From Plasmodium brasilianum (taxonomy: Eukaryota; Apicomplexa; Aconoidasida; Haemosporida; Plasmodiidae), in NCBI RefSeq assembly GCF_023973825.1, contig NC_090125.1:124001-188000 (forward strand): a DNA stretch of 64,000 nucleotides. Direction: 5' to 3'. Shown here in pieces: positions 1 to 12,451 of the stretch. Positions within the stretch are counted from its first letter, which is position 1. Each line of letters starts with the position of its first letter. The position numbers were made by a program, and so were the translations under genes. The notes under the pieces were generated by a model. That model saw only the letters and a program-made list of their open reading frames with translations. It did no database searches and was not told the DNA's origin.

Positions 1-2053
1 GACAATAGTAAAAATACTTATTCAAAAATATATTATTATTAATTAAAATAAGAAAAAACAATTTTCTTAATTTTATTTCAGTAAGTTAAATATTAAGAAA
101 ACACATTAATATATTTAAAAAGTAAGAATAAAAATACTACAGTTAAATTTTTTTTTTAATTATTTAATCAAGTTAAAAAAATCGACTTAATTATATATCA
201 TACAGTTATATTATATGTACATACTCAAATATTCATATTGATACAGGTCTGCTATCTTTTATGTCCTTTTATGAATTCGAAAATATATATATATATTAAA
301 TAATTAAACAAAAATTTTTACATAACATTTGTGACAACTCTTAAAAATTAATAAAAGTAGAAGCTTCTAATATGCACATTAAAAATTAAGTTATAAGAAC
401 ATATAAATTACATTTAATAATATGATACTATATTAATTTTTTCTCCTCAATTATTATATTCCATATTTGTTTTTTTTAAATTCTTTTTCTTTTTCCCTTT
501 ATTTAATAAAAATATTTAATGATATACTATTTTAAATATGTCAATTATATAAATAGAAATCCTTTTCTGCCATAAATTTATATTATGATAAATTTTTAAT
601 TATATATCCATTAAATAGTATTAAATCAAAATTATATATGTATAATAATAAAATGATAAATATAATAATCCTGTTATCCACTAGAACAATCTAGTAATAA
701 CTCAAAAAATTAATAATGTTCCACCAAAAATTTCTAATAAAAATTAAATAACACAAATAAATACTCAATATTTCACAGAAAAAACCTGAAACCTAATTCA
801 ATATATATTTAATATTTTCAGGTTTAAATGTATATAGCATAAACGTATGATATTATTATATATATATATTAATATTATTTCAATTATTTCAGTTAAAATA
901 TCACGTACAATACCCATATTTCTTGAATATTTATCCCGTTATATTTGATTATGCACCAAATAATCAGTAAAGGTATTAATATTATATAATTATAAGGTAT
1001 ATAATGTTTTTATTCCAGTATAATGATTAAAAATATATGATAGTATACTACATATATGCTCAAAAAAAATATTCTTAAACTATCGTTCAATTGATCAATT
1101 ATTTTACATGGATGTTTATTATAGATCTATTAATTTTTTCCAACTCTGCTATTTGCTAATAATAGAACTACAAAAATATATCATTACAAACGTATATACT
1201 TTAATTTATAATGAAAATTCGTGAAATTTTTATTTTCATTTAATGTATTACTACATTAACATTTTACTTATTTTACCTTAGTGTTTTTTAACACAATTTT
1301 TTATTTTAATTAATCTACCATGTTCAAAACTTATTTAATATATTCATATATTATAAATTTTACAAATATTTAACTAATATAAGTCTAATAAAAAAATATA
1401 TATATATATAAATAAATAGAGATAAATTAATTAATATGCCTATAATAAAACGTATAATTCAATAAACATACATAACAAAATAATAAAAAAACATAAATAA
1501 AATAACCAATTTTAATCATTAGATGTTTATTCATGTTCTTATACATAAATATTAATAAGAAAACTCATGCAAATATAACTAAAAAAGATATAAAAATTAT
1601 ATTCTATGTTACTTGAAATAGTAGGACCTACTATCAACCATAAATTGTAATGTATAATAATACTTAGATATATTTATACTTATAATTCATTAATAACACT
1701 TATTGTAATAAAATTATTAAAATAAACAAAAATGTTGTTTACATTTCATCTTCTACTATTTAGAATATCATAAATATTCTTCACCTATTTGTGACTTACA
1801 AAAAAGTATTATTATTGATTAAACAATATATTTTATAATAATAAAAAGATTAAAAAGCAATATGAATAAACAATAATTATCATATATACTATCCTAAATT
1901 ATATATTCTATAAAATTAATTTTCATTAATTTTCTTTTTTTTAAATATAATAATAGCTCTCATAAAGCAAATTAATCTTTTAATTAAAAAAAAAATTTTA
2001 TGTGATACGATTGATCCAATTCATAATTCATTCGTTCTTTATATATAAACAAA

Positions 2054-2087
<34 letters not shown>

Positions 2088-2610
2088 TATAACAGTATAA
2101 GTACATTTATTCACATTGTTTCTTCGAGCGAAAAACAAGACACTTTTATTTTTAATTAAAAAGACTAATTCTACATGTTTTAATTACTTCATTAAATAGC
2201 AAATAAGATTAAAATAATATAATAGAGTATCGAGAATATATTTTTTATAATTACTAATATAAATTGACATATATATGAATGAAAATATATAAACTATTTT
2301 TTTATATATTTATATCAAGTTACATATATTTTTGAAAAAAATCTAGTTATTAGCAAAAACATATATGTAAAATAAAATATTATGCTAAACTGAGAAAACA
2401 TTTTAAAATAAAATGTGTATGAAATTAAAACATTTAAATTTACAAAAACATCATAAGTGTAGTTTTTTTCTGTTGAGAATCAAAAACTCCTGTCACCTGC
2501 AGATCTACTTATTATATCTGTTAAATTATATGTATATTTGTTATTTGTGTGAAACATTTAGTAAATTATATATATTAAGTGTTATAAAACACTATTTTAC
2601 GTAAGGAATG
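1..2610. other. AT-rich intergenic stretch, no gene seen
   Basis: No convincing coding region. The only sizeable open frame (2413-2604, plus) is hydrophobic, codon-random and has no family resemblance, so it is not annotated. Simple-sequence A and AT runs dominate. The stretch lies downstream of the minus-strand gene that ends at 2611 and presumably holds its 3' untranslated region. Confidence 0.7.
2051..2091. repeat. poly-A followed by (AT)n microsatellite
   Basis: A run of about 20 A runs straight into about ten AT dinucleotides. It is typical Plasmodium intergenic simple sequence and likely to vary in length between isolates. Confidence 0.9.
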
Positions 2611-3456
2611 TTACTCCGTATAATGAAATTTACTTTTTAAATGTAATAGCTTTTCATATTTAACAGTTTTTCTTAAGATATAGAAAAGCCTTACTAAAAC
2701 TATAATCCATAATATTTGTAATGGTACAAAATATTTTAATATATTATTAACATTAAATGCGCTGCTCCCCATAATCTCAAAAGCACTGAATAATAGAGCA
2801 TATAATACTCCAACTACTAAATGTAAGACAAATAAAGCAAAAAATACTTCACGTTTTCTTTGTATACATTTTTTTATAAACTTTAAATCATCATTTCTAC
2901 TATATCTAAGTACATTTTTATAATATACTTTGTCTAACATTCTTTTTCCATAATAGTTATCTACCCTATTGTATGCAGAAGGTTTACATTTCCCAGCTTC
3001 TCTATAGCCTCCTGAATTATTTGATGTACATTTTTTTCGTAGTTTATTTTTTATTTTGGATACTTTTTTATTATTAGATATATTCACCTTTTCGTATATT
3101 ACATTATTTGGAATATCTTCCGTTTTCCATACGATATTTAAACACACCTCCTTTTTATTCTTTGCTAGTAAACGATAAGTTCTTGTATATAATTTTTCAT
3201 TAGTAATTTTGTTCTCATTCAAATATTTACAAAAGTTACTCTAAAATAACAAAATTAATATTCACGATTTAAAATCAAAAATGAATCCAGGATAATAAGA
3301 AATATTAATAGAAACAAGAAAAATATAAAAATGAATAACAGAGGTATCTTGAATTAAATTATGTCATACCAATTCACTATTAAAAGGACGTATCCATGTT
3401 AAAAAGATAAAGGTCACAATTTTAATAAAATAGAATAACTTAAATTTCTTTTTCAT
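2611..3456 (-). CDS. exported two-TM protein, divergent fam-l/fam-m relative
   Basis: Two exons: exon 1 at 3370-3456, intron 3241-3369 (donor GTATGA, acceptor TTTTAG), exon 2 at 2611-3240, giving 238 aa. Exon 1 starts MKKKFKLFYFIKI and is a hydrophobic signal sequence ending phase 0. Exon 2 opens with Ser, as in its neighbours. The export-type motif RLLAK is at about residue 52. A basic, Asn-rich linker follows, then TM1 at about 161-184, TM2 at about 199-218 and a charged tail ending HYTE. It lacks both the fam-l signature (KKYSHLEKKIFKELDY) and the fam-m signature (HFHFEKKWIKKKDYD), so it is a distinct subfamily. A 63 bp shorter start inside exon 2 is not credible because it would drop the signal sequence. 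Its function is unknown; an exported membrane protein of the infected red cell is inferred. Confidence 0.8.
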
Positions 3457-6400
3457 AGTGTAGATTTTTAATATTGTACAATATCCTGTTAATAACAAAT
3501 TACTGATAATAAATATCTTTTCAATGACGAGGGATACTATATTTTTTTTTCATAAAAAATTAATAGTATGTATATAATAAGTATAATACAGTTTACACTA
3601 CAGAAAATGTAAGATAGCTCTAAATTTTTATTATCATATTTTTATCATATTGTTATTACTAAAATATAAAATTAATTATAACATAATTTTGAAAATAATC
3701 AGAAATATTTAAAATATTTAATTTGTTTATTTAATATATTATGGTAATTAAATAGTTTTTTTATTAATAATTTTCAAAATAAAATAAAAATAAAAATTTC
3801 TTAATACTTGAAAACATTCATTTTATATAAAATACATAATGTATAAAATGTAGATAATACAATGTTCCATATATTAAGAGAATATATGCTAATTTAAATT
3901 ATATTTCCTTACTAATAATTACTTTTTGATAAACATTATATTGTGGAACAAACGATTATTATTTTTAAAAAATATTAATTATCGTAACAATATTATAATT
4001 GTAAAAATGAACTGAAGTAGAAATATTTTTACATATTTTGTATAATTTTAATTTTAAAATTTGTACTTTATATGATTTATTTTATATTTAAAAAATCAAA
4101 ATTATATGATATATATGTATTAAAAAAATGCCAATTTTAAAATCTAACAAAAAAAACAGAGTTCTTATATTTGCATCATAGATTTTATAAATTAGAATTT
4201 ATAAGTTTAATTTGTTCCACTGCTTGTAAATGAAAATTTTTAATAATTTCCTCTTTATATATTTTTTTTTTTTATAAAAAGTACATTTTCTGAAAAAATG
4301 TTAATAAAATTTAAAGAAAAAAAAAAAAAAAGTTGAGATTAAAATTAAAATTGGTGTAAAAATAGTATATACAAAAAATAAAGTCATAGATATTTCTAAT
4401 GAAATATATTTACTATATGAATATTATATGCATGGTATTAAATATACACAATAAATAAAAAAATAAAAAAGTAATTTTTGTAAAATGTATGATTTTGTAA
4501 TTTTACTACTAATAATATTTGAATAGATAAATAATTTTTAGTTAATTTATTTACAAACACATTATATTAAAAACATTTCTTAGAGATATAAATTAATCAA
4601 CATAAAATTATATATTGATGGAAATTTCTTTAACAGCAAAATTATTCTCTATCAGCGTAATTATTTTTCTATATATTATATCAGAATAAAAAATTATGAA
4701 TTACAAAAATATTATGGAATTAATAAATTAATATTAATTATATAATATAAAAATCCATTTTATTCTCATAAAATGTTACTTTTCTAAGGAAAAACTTAAG
4801 AAATAAAAAAAATATATATATACATAAACAAATTTAAATTATTCTTTTTATGTTTTTTTAAGTTAAATTTATTGTCAAACTGACATTTGTGAAATAACTT
4901 ATTTAGTTTCTTTTAGGTTTTCGAACATTTGGGGCACGTTACTTTTTTACACAATTAATATTTTAATATATAGTGTATGATGACCAATTTAAAATTTTAA
5001 AACAACACTCATATGTAAAATATTAAATAATTTAAAAAAAATAAGTGTATATTTTATAAAATCATGGTAAACTTTTCCAGATAAACACAGCTTTATTCTC
5101 ATAGTAACGTTCATTGTTTGTAAACATATTTATGAGGCGTTTTCTTAAAAAATAATTATTTATTTTTATAAATTATTTATGTTATTCCTAAATTAAAAAA
5201 GAATACATAAATACTCTAACTTCCTAGTAATACTTAAAATTTTCGTTTTATTAATTATACATGCTAATAGACAATTGTATTCGTATATATATATATATAT
5301 ATATGCATAATATAACTCAATAAATTACACATATATTTACCATTATAACATCTTTATATTTAATAAAAAATTTTATTGCATAATAATAAAGTTAAATGTA
5401 AAGCAATATAAATTTCATTTTTCAAAATTTTTTTTTCATTTTTATACTAGCCATACCCTATTAAAGATAAAAAATATTAATTTAAATATTAAATTTTTAT
5501 TTAATCTAATATATTTTACATTTTCATTATAATTCATATAGTGAAACGTAAGCTATTTTCTTCTACAATAAAACAAAAAATACTTAAATTGATCTCCTGT
5601 TATATAATTTGTCATATATAGTATATGCTTCACAATTTCGAAAAAGTTACATTAATACATTTTATACATAATATCTTCTAATCTATGATGAAACATGTTA
5701 TTGTTTATAAAATAATCATATATATATATGTATAGTGCAAAATGGCAATAATTTTTTTATTCAAATACAAAATATTAAAATTGAATATGTTACTTATAAA
5801 ATACTTATGACTAAGTGCAAAAGTATATCATATTAACAATTTTTTAATGATAAACATGAGGCCCTTAAATCTAAATAAATCCATGTTCTTGTAAGAAATT
5901 CATTAGTAATCATAATCATGAGAAAAAGAACTACTCATGTTAAAAGACATGAAATTATTTATAAATTTTCAATAATTACATTAACAACTATTACAGCATT
6001 TTTCTTATTTTTTTTGTTCTTCTAACATTATAAATTATTCCAATTAAAATAATAATTGAACTTTCATAATCTCTCTAATTTATTAGGACATAAAATTATT
6101 ATTTCAGTAGTGTTGCATTTACGAATATGTAATTCTGTTTAAGCTACTTTTCCTCATCTGAACACTTATATGATATTCATTACGAAGAATAGTAAATTCA
6201 TGGGAATGCTTAGATGAATACAATGAACATATAACGTCAAGTAGTTTTGAAAAAGGTTAGATATATTATTACGGCAGCAAGTATTATATAACATATCATA
6301 CGCATAATTTTATACAGAAAAACTATTATTTTATTATATATTTATAATTCCTCACTTATACCGTAAAAAAAAAAGAGACATTTGTTAAAAAGTCTGAAGT

Positions 6401-7013
6401 AATAAATATATTTTATAATATTTTTCTAATAAACATTATTCTATATAAAAAAAATTATCTTTTTTCTTCTGAGTAAAATATATATAATGTAACATAATAC
6501 ATGCACTTCGATTAAATAAAGATAAGAATATTTTTATTTTTAAAATATAGCTAACCATGTACTCGTCTTATTACTTCTACCAATAGGCATTTTAGAATTG
6601 AAGAACGTAAAAAATAGAATACAGTTATTTATAATCTAATATATATATTATAATATAAAATTAACAAAATTATATTAATTTTAATATTACATGTTCGTTT
6701 TGATTAAATACATACATTTTTATTAGAAATAAATTTAACGCACAAATATATATATTAACCAATAATATTTAATTATATTTAAACAATAATTTATAATACT
6801 ATATGAAAATTATTAAGATATTCAAATCTACAAGAAAGCAAAAACATAATTTATTAATGTTCGTATGAAAATAATATTTTATACACATGTATATTTATAA
6901 AATTAAATCAATAATAGGTATGACTATAAAGTATATAACAATAAAGATATTACATATAATACTTTTTATTAATCATTAATTTATATGAAAATACAAATTC
7001 CTTATTGTTCATT
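3457..7013. other. intergenic, AT-rich, one doubtful small ORF
   Basis: This is upstream DNA of the 2.6 kb gene and downstream DNA of the 7.0 kb gene. A 35-codon frame at 5918-6025 (plus) encodes a basic start followed by a long hydrophobic stretch. It could be a remnant of a membrane-protein exon but has no family match, and I do not call it a gene. From about 6.48 kb onward the sequence aligns with 41.6 kb onward. Confidence 0.55.
3842..3890 (-). promoter_or_regulatory. conserved upstream module of the array genes
   Basis: The plus-strand text AAAATGTAGATAATAC lies about 390 bp upstream of the start codon at 3456. It is followed by a short tract ending TATATTAAGAGAA. It aligns with equivalents upstream of the other seven array genes at nearly the same distance. 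A promoter or 5'-UTR role is inferred from position only. Confidence 0.5.
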
Positions 7014-7908
7014 TTACTCTCTCATCAACTTAATTTTTTGGTATTTTTCCTTATTTCTTAATGTCTTATAAATCACTACTATAAGTATTACTGATATTAT
7101 AATCATAAGTATGCTAAAAGTTATTATATGAATATATGGTCTTATTGCCCCTGGAACCATACTTTCTATAGGTTCTTCGAAATATTTCCAGATATCATGT
7201 GATTTAATATCATTCCAACTAACATTCAAAGACTCTATTCCATATAATCCGGGTATTCCTATTCCCAACAAGAAAAAAATAAAAAATAGAACAACTGCAA
7301 ATCCATAACTTTTAAATTTTATTTTTTTTAAAGCTATATCACAAATTTTTCTGTTTTTTCCAAGAAATTCATCATAGTCTTTTTTCTTAATCCATCTTCT
7401 TTCAAAATGGAAATGTTTTCCATCAAACATACTAGAATTATGATCCACAATTTCAGTATAGTATTGTTCCTTATTTAACAAATCTTTAATTGATTGTTTA
7501 TATTTTCTATAGGCATCTTTTTTATTATTAGATATATCTCTTTTTTGGTTCCTTTTATTATTACTTGAGTGTTCATTTAAACACACATTTGTTGAATCTT
7601 CATCCTGTTTATATTTTCCTAATAATCGATAATTCCTTATATCTAGTTTCCTGTGAAAGTAACAGTTCTCATCCATAGGCTTATCAATTATACACTAGAA
7701 AAAGAAAGGTAATATTTATTATTCAATAGAATAAATAGTCTAATAACAAAAATTCATATACATAAATATAAAACAATACAAATATGAAAAACGTAAATAT
7801 CTTTAAAATATATAATTGAAACAGCTCATTGTTAAAATTCCATACCAATGTTAAAAGGATATATGTAGAAATTTTTATAAATAGGGGTAACTTAATTTTT
7901 TGAAGCAT
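7014..7908 (-). CDS. fam-m type exported two-TM protein
   Basis: Exon 1 at 7846-7908, intron 7695-7845 (GTATGG..TAG), exon 2 at 7014-7694; 247 aa. Exon 1 starts MLQKIKLPLFIKIS and is only 21 codons against 28-30 in relatives. The last eight codons of the usual exon, which carry the Trp and FNND-like residues, are deleted in frame just before the donor. Exon 2 begins with Cys rather than Ser. Motif RLLGK is at about residue 44. The fam-m block (YTE, then FDGKHFHFERRWIKKKDYD) is at about 100-130, TM1 at about 151-172, TM2 at about 210-231, and the tail is EKYQKIKLMRE. Pairs with the fam-l gene at 11.4 kb inside a duplicated unit; its counterpart is the gene at 42.1 kb. Exported membrane protein by family; molecular role unknown. 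Confidence 0.8.
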
Positions 7909-8296
7909 TTTATAAATAATTATTATTCTAATTTATTCGACAGAAAACAAACTAATAATAATATGCTTTTAATGACAAAGGATGTTATAATTATTTAAAA
8001 ATTTATTTTTATTATTACTTCATAAATATATAATAAAATGTATGTAACTATTCTGTATTTTTCTACATACGCAAAGTAAAATTACTTTAAAAATATAATA
8101 TATTATTTTTGCCATAATATTATTTAAAAAAACAGAACATTTATGAAAATGTAGTAATTCTAATATATTCATAAATATTTAAAATTTATAATTTAATTAA
8201 TGTATAACACTAATTAATATATACTTTTTTTAATCAATTTCAGCATAAACAAGTATATTTGTGATTTCTTATTATATGTAAATATTGAATTCATCT

Positions 8297-8345
8297 ACAG
8301 AATGTAGAGAATATATATATAATGTATCTCTCTGTATGTTAAAAC
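8297..8345 (-). promoter_or_regulatory. conserved upstream module of the array genes
   Basis: AGAATGTAGAGAATATA in plus-strand text, about 390 bp upstream of the start codon at 7908. A degenerate ATCTCTCTGTATGTTAA tract follows, as in the copy at 43.4 kb (ATCCCTCTATATATTAA). Confidence 0.55.
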
Positions 8346-10687
8346 AATAATTACAAATTTAAGGATATTTTCGTATTAATAATTCAAAATTCTCAAACAT
8401 TTTATTTTGGAAAAAATACTTATTTTAAATAAAATATTATTATAATAATAATATTATTTAATGATAGAAACTTTTTTCATTGCGTTAATTATAACAAGTG
8501 CATTAGATTCCAATGAACAATTATATTTAATTTTTTTATAATATTTTTTAAAATGTAAAATATATACAGTACTTTATATATAAAGATATATGTACTCTAA
8601 AAGCAAATAAGGATTGATTTTTTATTTTTATAAATAATTTTTGAAAATTACAATTTTTAAATAAGATCAAACTGTGTCACTATATTTAAATTAGAACTCT
8701 TTATATTTATGTACTTAGTTTTATAATTTTTTTTAAATTATGTATATAATTATTGGTAGTATTAATATAATAATGTAAAGAAAAAGAAATAAAATTGCCT
8801 AATGAAAAAATGGTTACAAAGATATTACTTTATTCACATTAAATTAAGGATACTACAAATGAAATAAATTTACAAATAAAAATAATATATATAGTCTACA
8901 ATATCTACATAACAAATAAGAAAGGATAGCACTATAATTTATTTAAATGTATGATTTAGTAATTTTTCTATTTTTAACTTTAGACGGATACTTTTATATT
9001 TTATATATTTTTTATAGATACATTATGTCAAGAACAAATTTTAAACGGTCAATATAATAAATAGGCATAAATATACAAACAGTAAATGCTTTATTGAAAA
9101 TATATTTACCAATAAAGAAATATTATAGTCCAATATATATATTCCGTAAGTACTATAAACATAACAGTGATAATTATGAAAACATGATATGCACAGATAA
9201 TTAATATAATTATCTGATATATAATATTTTATTATTGTTCTCTTTAAAAACTTTTATTCCTACAATTGAATAATTAAATAACTAAAATATGTTGAATATA
9301 CTACAAATACTAATACTACTATATTTTTATAATTTTACATTATTAATGCATTCATAGTGCAATTTATTAAGACTCATATTTAACTAGTTTATATGTTTCC
9401 ATACATTTATCGTCTAACGTTTTTTCTAATAGATAATATTTTCATGTAAAATATAAAGAAACTAAGTTTTTAAATGTAATATAATAATTATATGTAAATA
9501 TATTACAAAATTAATTACGAAATATAATCACAGTAAAACATATAATTCTGCTAAAAATTTATTAAAAATACAATTTTTCTGTTTGAGCAACATTTACGAT
9601 AACTAAATATTTTTGCTCCTATTTTTTTTAAAATATTTTATATTTTTCTATATTATTTGTGTTTTTACTAAATTAAGTAATAACATATAAATAGATTAAT
9701 ATCCTTATATAATATTTAATTTTATAATACTTTAATATGTAAAACATAAATGCAATATTCTCTTATATATATATTTGTATTAACGTTTTATTATTATTTC
9801 ATTCACTTGTAGATTCAATATCGTTTTTTGCAATATTAACTTCTGAATCTATTATTTTTACTAATGCATTGTGTTTTTAATTATGGTTTTCAAATATAAA
9901 AGCATTTAAAATATTTTTTTTTTTCTCCTCATTATTATTGTATAAAAGGAAATTGACAAATTCTTACATTTACAATAGTAATTTTACAACATTTTATTAT
10001 TTTTTAACGATTACAAATTCTTAATATACTTAATAATAAATCATTACACTTATTTAATTAAAACATCTACAAAAATATATGGAAATTTTTTTTAACAGAC
10101 TCAGCTAAAACCTATGTAACCAAAAATAACATAAATGTAGATATGTATTATTTAAAGAAAAGTAATTTTTTTTTTAATTTCATTTTATTTTAAAAAATAA
10201 GTTTTATCAATATAAATTAATTAGTAATTTTCAATATATACTACATATATTTTTATGCTTCTATAATATAATATTAACTATTTACATAATATATTATTAG
10301 ACATAAGTAAATGAGGAAATATAAATAAAAAACACAGATTATTATATAAATGTAGAAAAAATATATACTTTTTTATTACCCTTAATGATAATTTATCTTT
10401 TTCTATAGATATGAATGTATATAAAATGTTAATAATATTAAAAAAAAAAAAAAAGTATTTATGCGTATTATTTTTTAATATTTGATTACATTTAATTCAT
10501 TAATTTAAACTTATAATATTGTAAAAATTATAAAATATATATAGTATATTTATAAATTTAACATAAAATTTATATTTAATCAATTTCTCAGATATAATAT
10601 TAACTTTACAATTAAGATAAATAATAAAATGATAAATAGTAGTCATTTTCATTTAATTGTGTATATTTAGAAATATTAGGTTATTGA

Positions 10688-10740
10688 ACTATTATAATTA
10701 CCTAAAAATTAATAAAGATATTATATTGTAAATTTATATT
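10688..10740 (-). other. shared 3'-flank element
   Basis: About 0.72 kb beyond the stop of the fam-l gene at 11413. The tract ATTAATAAAGATATTATATT aligns with 45,776-45,830 and with the flank of the gene at 22.0 kb. Role unknown. Confidence 0.4.
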
Positions 10741-11412
10741 TTATTTTTTATATTAAAAATATAAAAAATAATAATCCGTTGAAAGGAAATTTACAATGTA
10801 AATTTTTTACAGTTTATTTATCATGAAACTTATTTTATACAGTGAATACTATGTTTGCTTTTATAAAATATATATGTACTACAATTAAACAAAATACAAC
10901 TTCATCGTGTCAATAAAAATAAATCAAGACATATTTTTTTTTATATTAATTGTAATGAAATATCTTTCAAATTATGTCAACAAATATTCATTTAAAACTA
11001 AAGAAAAATGAAAACATATAAAAAAATATTTTTATAGCCAAAATATAAATTAACACAAGCAATAAATAAAATTATATAAATTGTCCCACTTAATATTAAT
11101 TATAACACACAAAGACATATTTTTCATACAAATATATGAAAATATACAAATATATCCAATAATTCAAAATATTCAATTTGGATAAAACGATACCTTAAAT
11201 TACAAACTAAAAAATATTATATATTATAATTCACAAAAAAAATAAGATTTTTTTTTAATGGTGTGTATCCTTTAGAACTGGTATAAGTATTTACACCTAT
11301 AATATTTATTTAACTATGAGTATTCATATTATGAATACAATTCACGATATTACAGTTAACTGTTCATATTGAATATTTCATTACGCAAAGAAAAATATTA
11401 ATTATTATTCAT

Positions 11413-12451
11413 TTACCTTTTTCTGAACTTAATTTTTTGATATTTTTTAACTTTTTTATGATAATAAAAAACCCCTGATATAAGTATGATACCTAATATG
11501 AATAAAGGCACAACATATATTAGAAATCCCAAAAAACCTGTTACACAGCAGTTAAATGTTTTATTAGATTTCTTTACCAAAGCTTCTGTGAACCATCTCA
11601 AAGGAGGTCTGTTCAGAATGTCATATAAGTGTACTAAGGCCGGAGAACCTCCATTTTTATACCATTCATTCATTTTTGTAATATGCTGAAGATATGAAAT
11701 ATCTTTTAGTTGACTAAATTGTACGACAGGTGAACAGAGAATTATCACATTAAGCAAACCATGTGTAAGCCCACATCTACAAAAATTATCTAATATGAAC
11801 GATATCACTAATACAAAAAACAGTAATATTGGTAAGGCTACTCGTAATCCGCATTTTTTAAATATTATTTTTTTATAAATCTTATCACTAATTGTCTTGT
11901 TATTTTTAAGAAAATCTTCATAATCAAGTTCTTTGAATATTTTTTTTTCTAAATGGGAATATTTTTTTGTTTCAAATATACAGGATTTATTTTTCATAGA
12001 TTGTTTATGGCCTTTAACATTATATAACGGATTTCCATTTGATTGTTTCATTGTTCCTGTGTTCCTTTTTTCATTACTAAATATATCTTTTTTATTGTTA
12101 GCTCCATTTGGTATATCTTCTTTTAAACATACAATACTTGAATTCTTAATCTGCTTATATTTTGCCAATGAACGACAATATCTTGTATATAATTTTCTAC
12201 GATTATTGTAGCATTCATTCAAAGATTTCTCGTGCGTACTCTGAAAAAACAAAAATAAAATTATTATATGATCAAATAAATAATAATATACTAAAAAAAA
12301 ATTATGAATATAAAACTCTAAAAATATAAACAATACACCTATATCTATATAAAATTATTATAACCACATAAATGTGAAAATGTAATATCCAACTTAAAAG
12401 AAAAAACGTAACAAATTTAATAAATGACAGTGACTTAATTTTTTTCTTCAT
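11413..12451 (-). CDS. fam-l type exported two-TM protein
   Basis: Exon 1 at 12365-12451, intron 12241-12364 (donor GTTATA, acceptor TTCAG), exon 2 at 11413-12240; 304 aa. Exon 1 MKKKIKSLSFIKFVTFFLLS is a signal sequence. Exon 2 opens STHEKSLNECYNN. The export-type motif is RSLAK at about residue 52. The fam-l signature KKYSHLEKKIFKELDYEDF lies at about 122-140, TM1 (GLRVALPILLFFVLVISFIL) at about 161-180, TM2 at about 265-287, and the tail is YYHKKVKKYQKIKFRKR. The donor is set by alignment with the 46.5 kb gene, whose exon 1 ends at the same point with GTTATG. The two are the closest pair in the window (shared SFILDNFCxCGLTHGLL). An ORF reading through the intron exists but would lack the signal sequence. 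Confidence 0.85.

Larger units (their letters stand above)
7909..11412. other. intergenic within duplicated unit
   Basis: No open frame of interest. Many short words match 43.0-46.5 kb in order, for example TAGATTCAATAT near 9.81 kb against TAGATACAATAT near 44.9 kb. It holds the upstream module of the 7.0 kb gene and the 3' element of the 11.4 kb gene. Confidence 0.65.

Noticed and set aside
2413..2604. 63-codon plus-strand ORF
   Set aside because: No family resemblance, no splice partners, random codon make-up.
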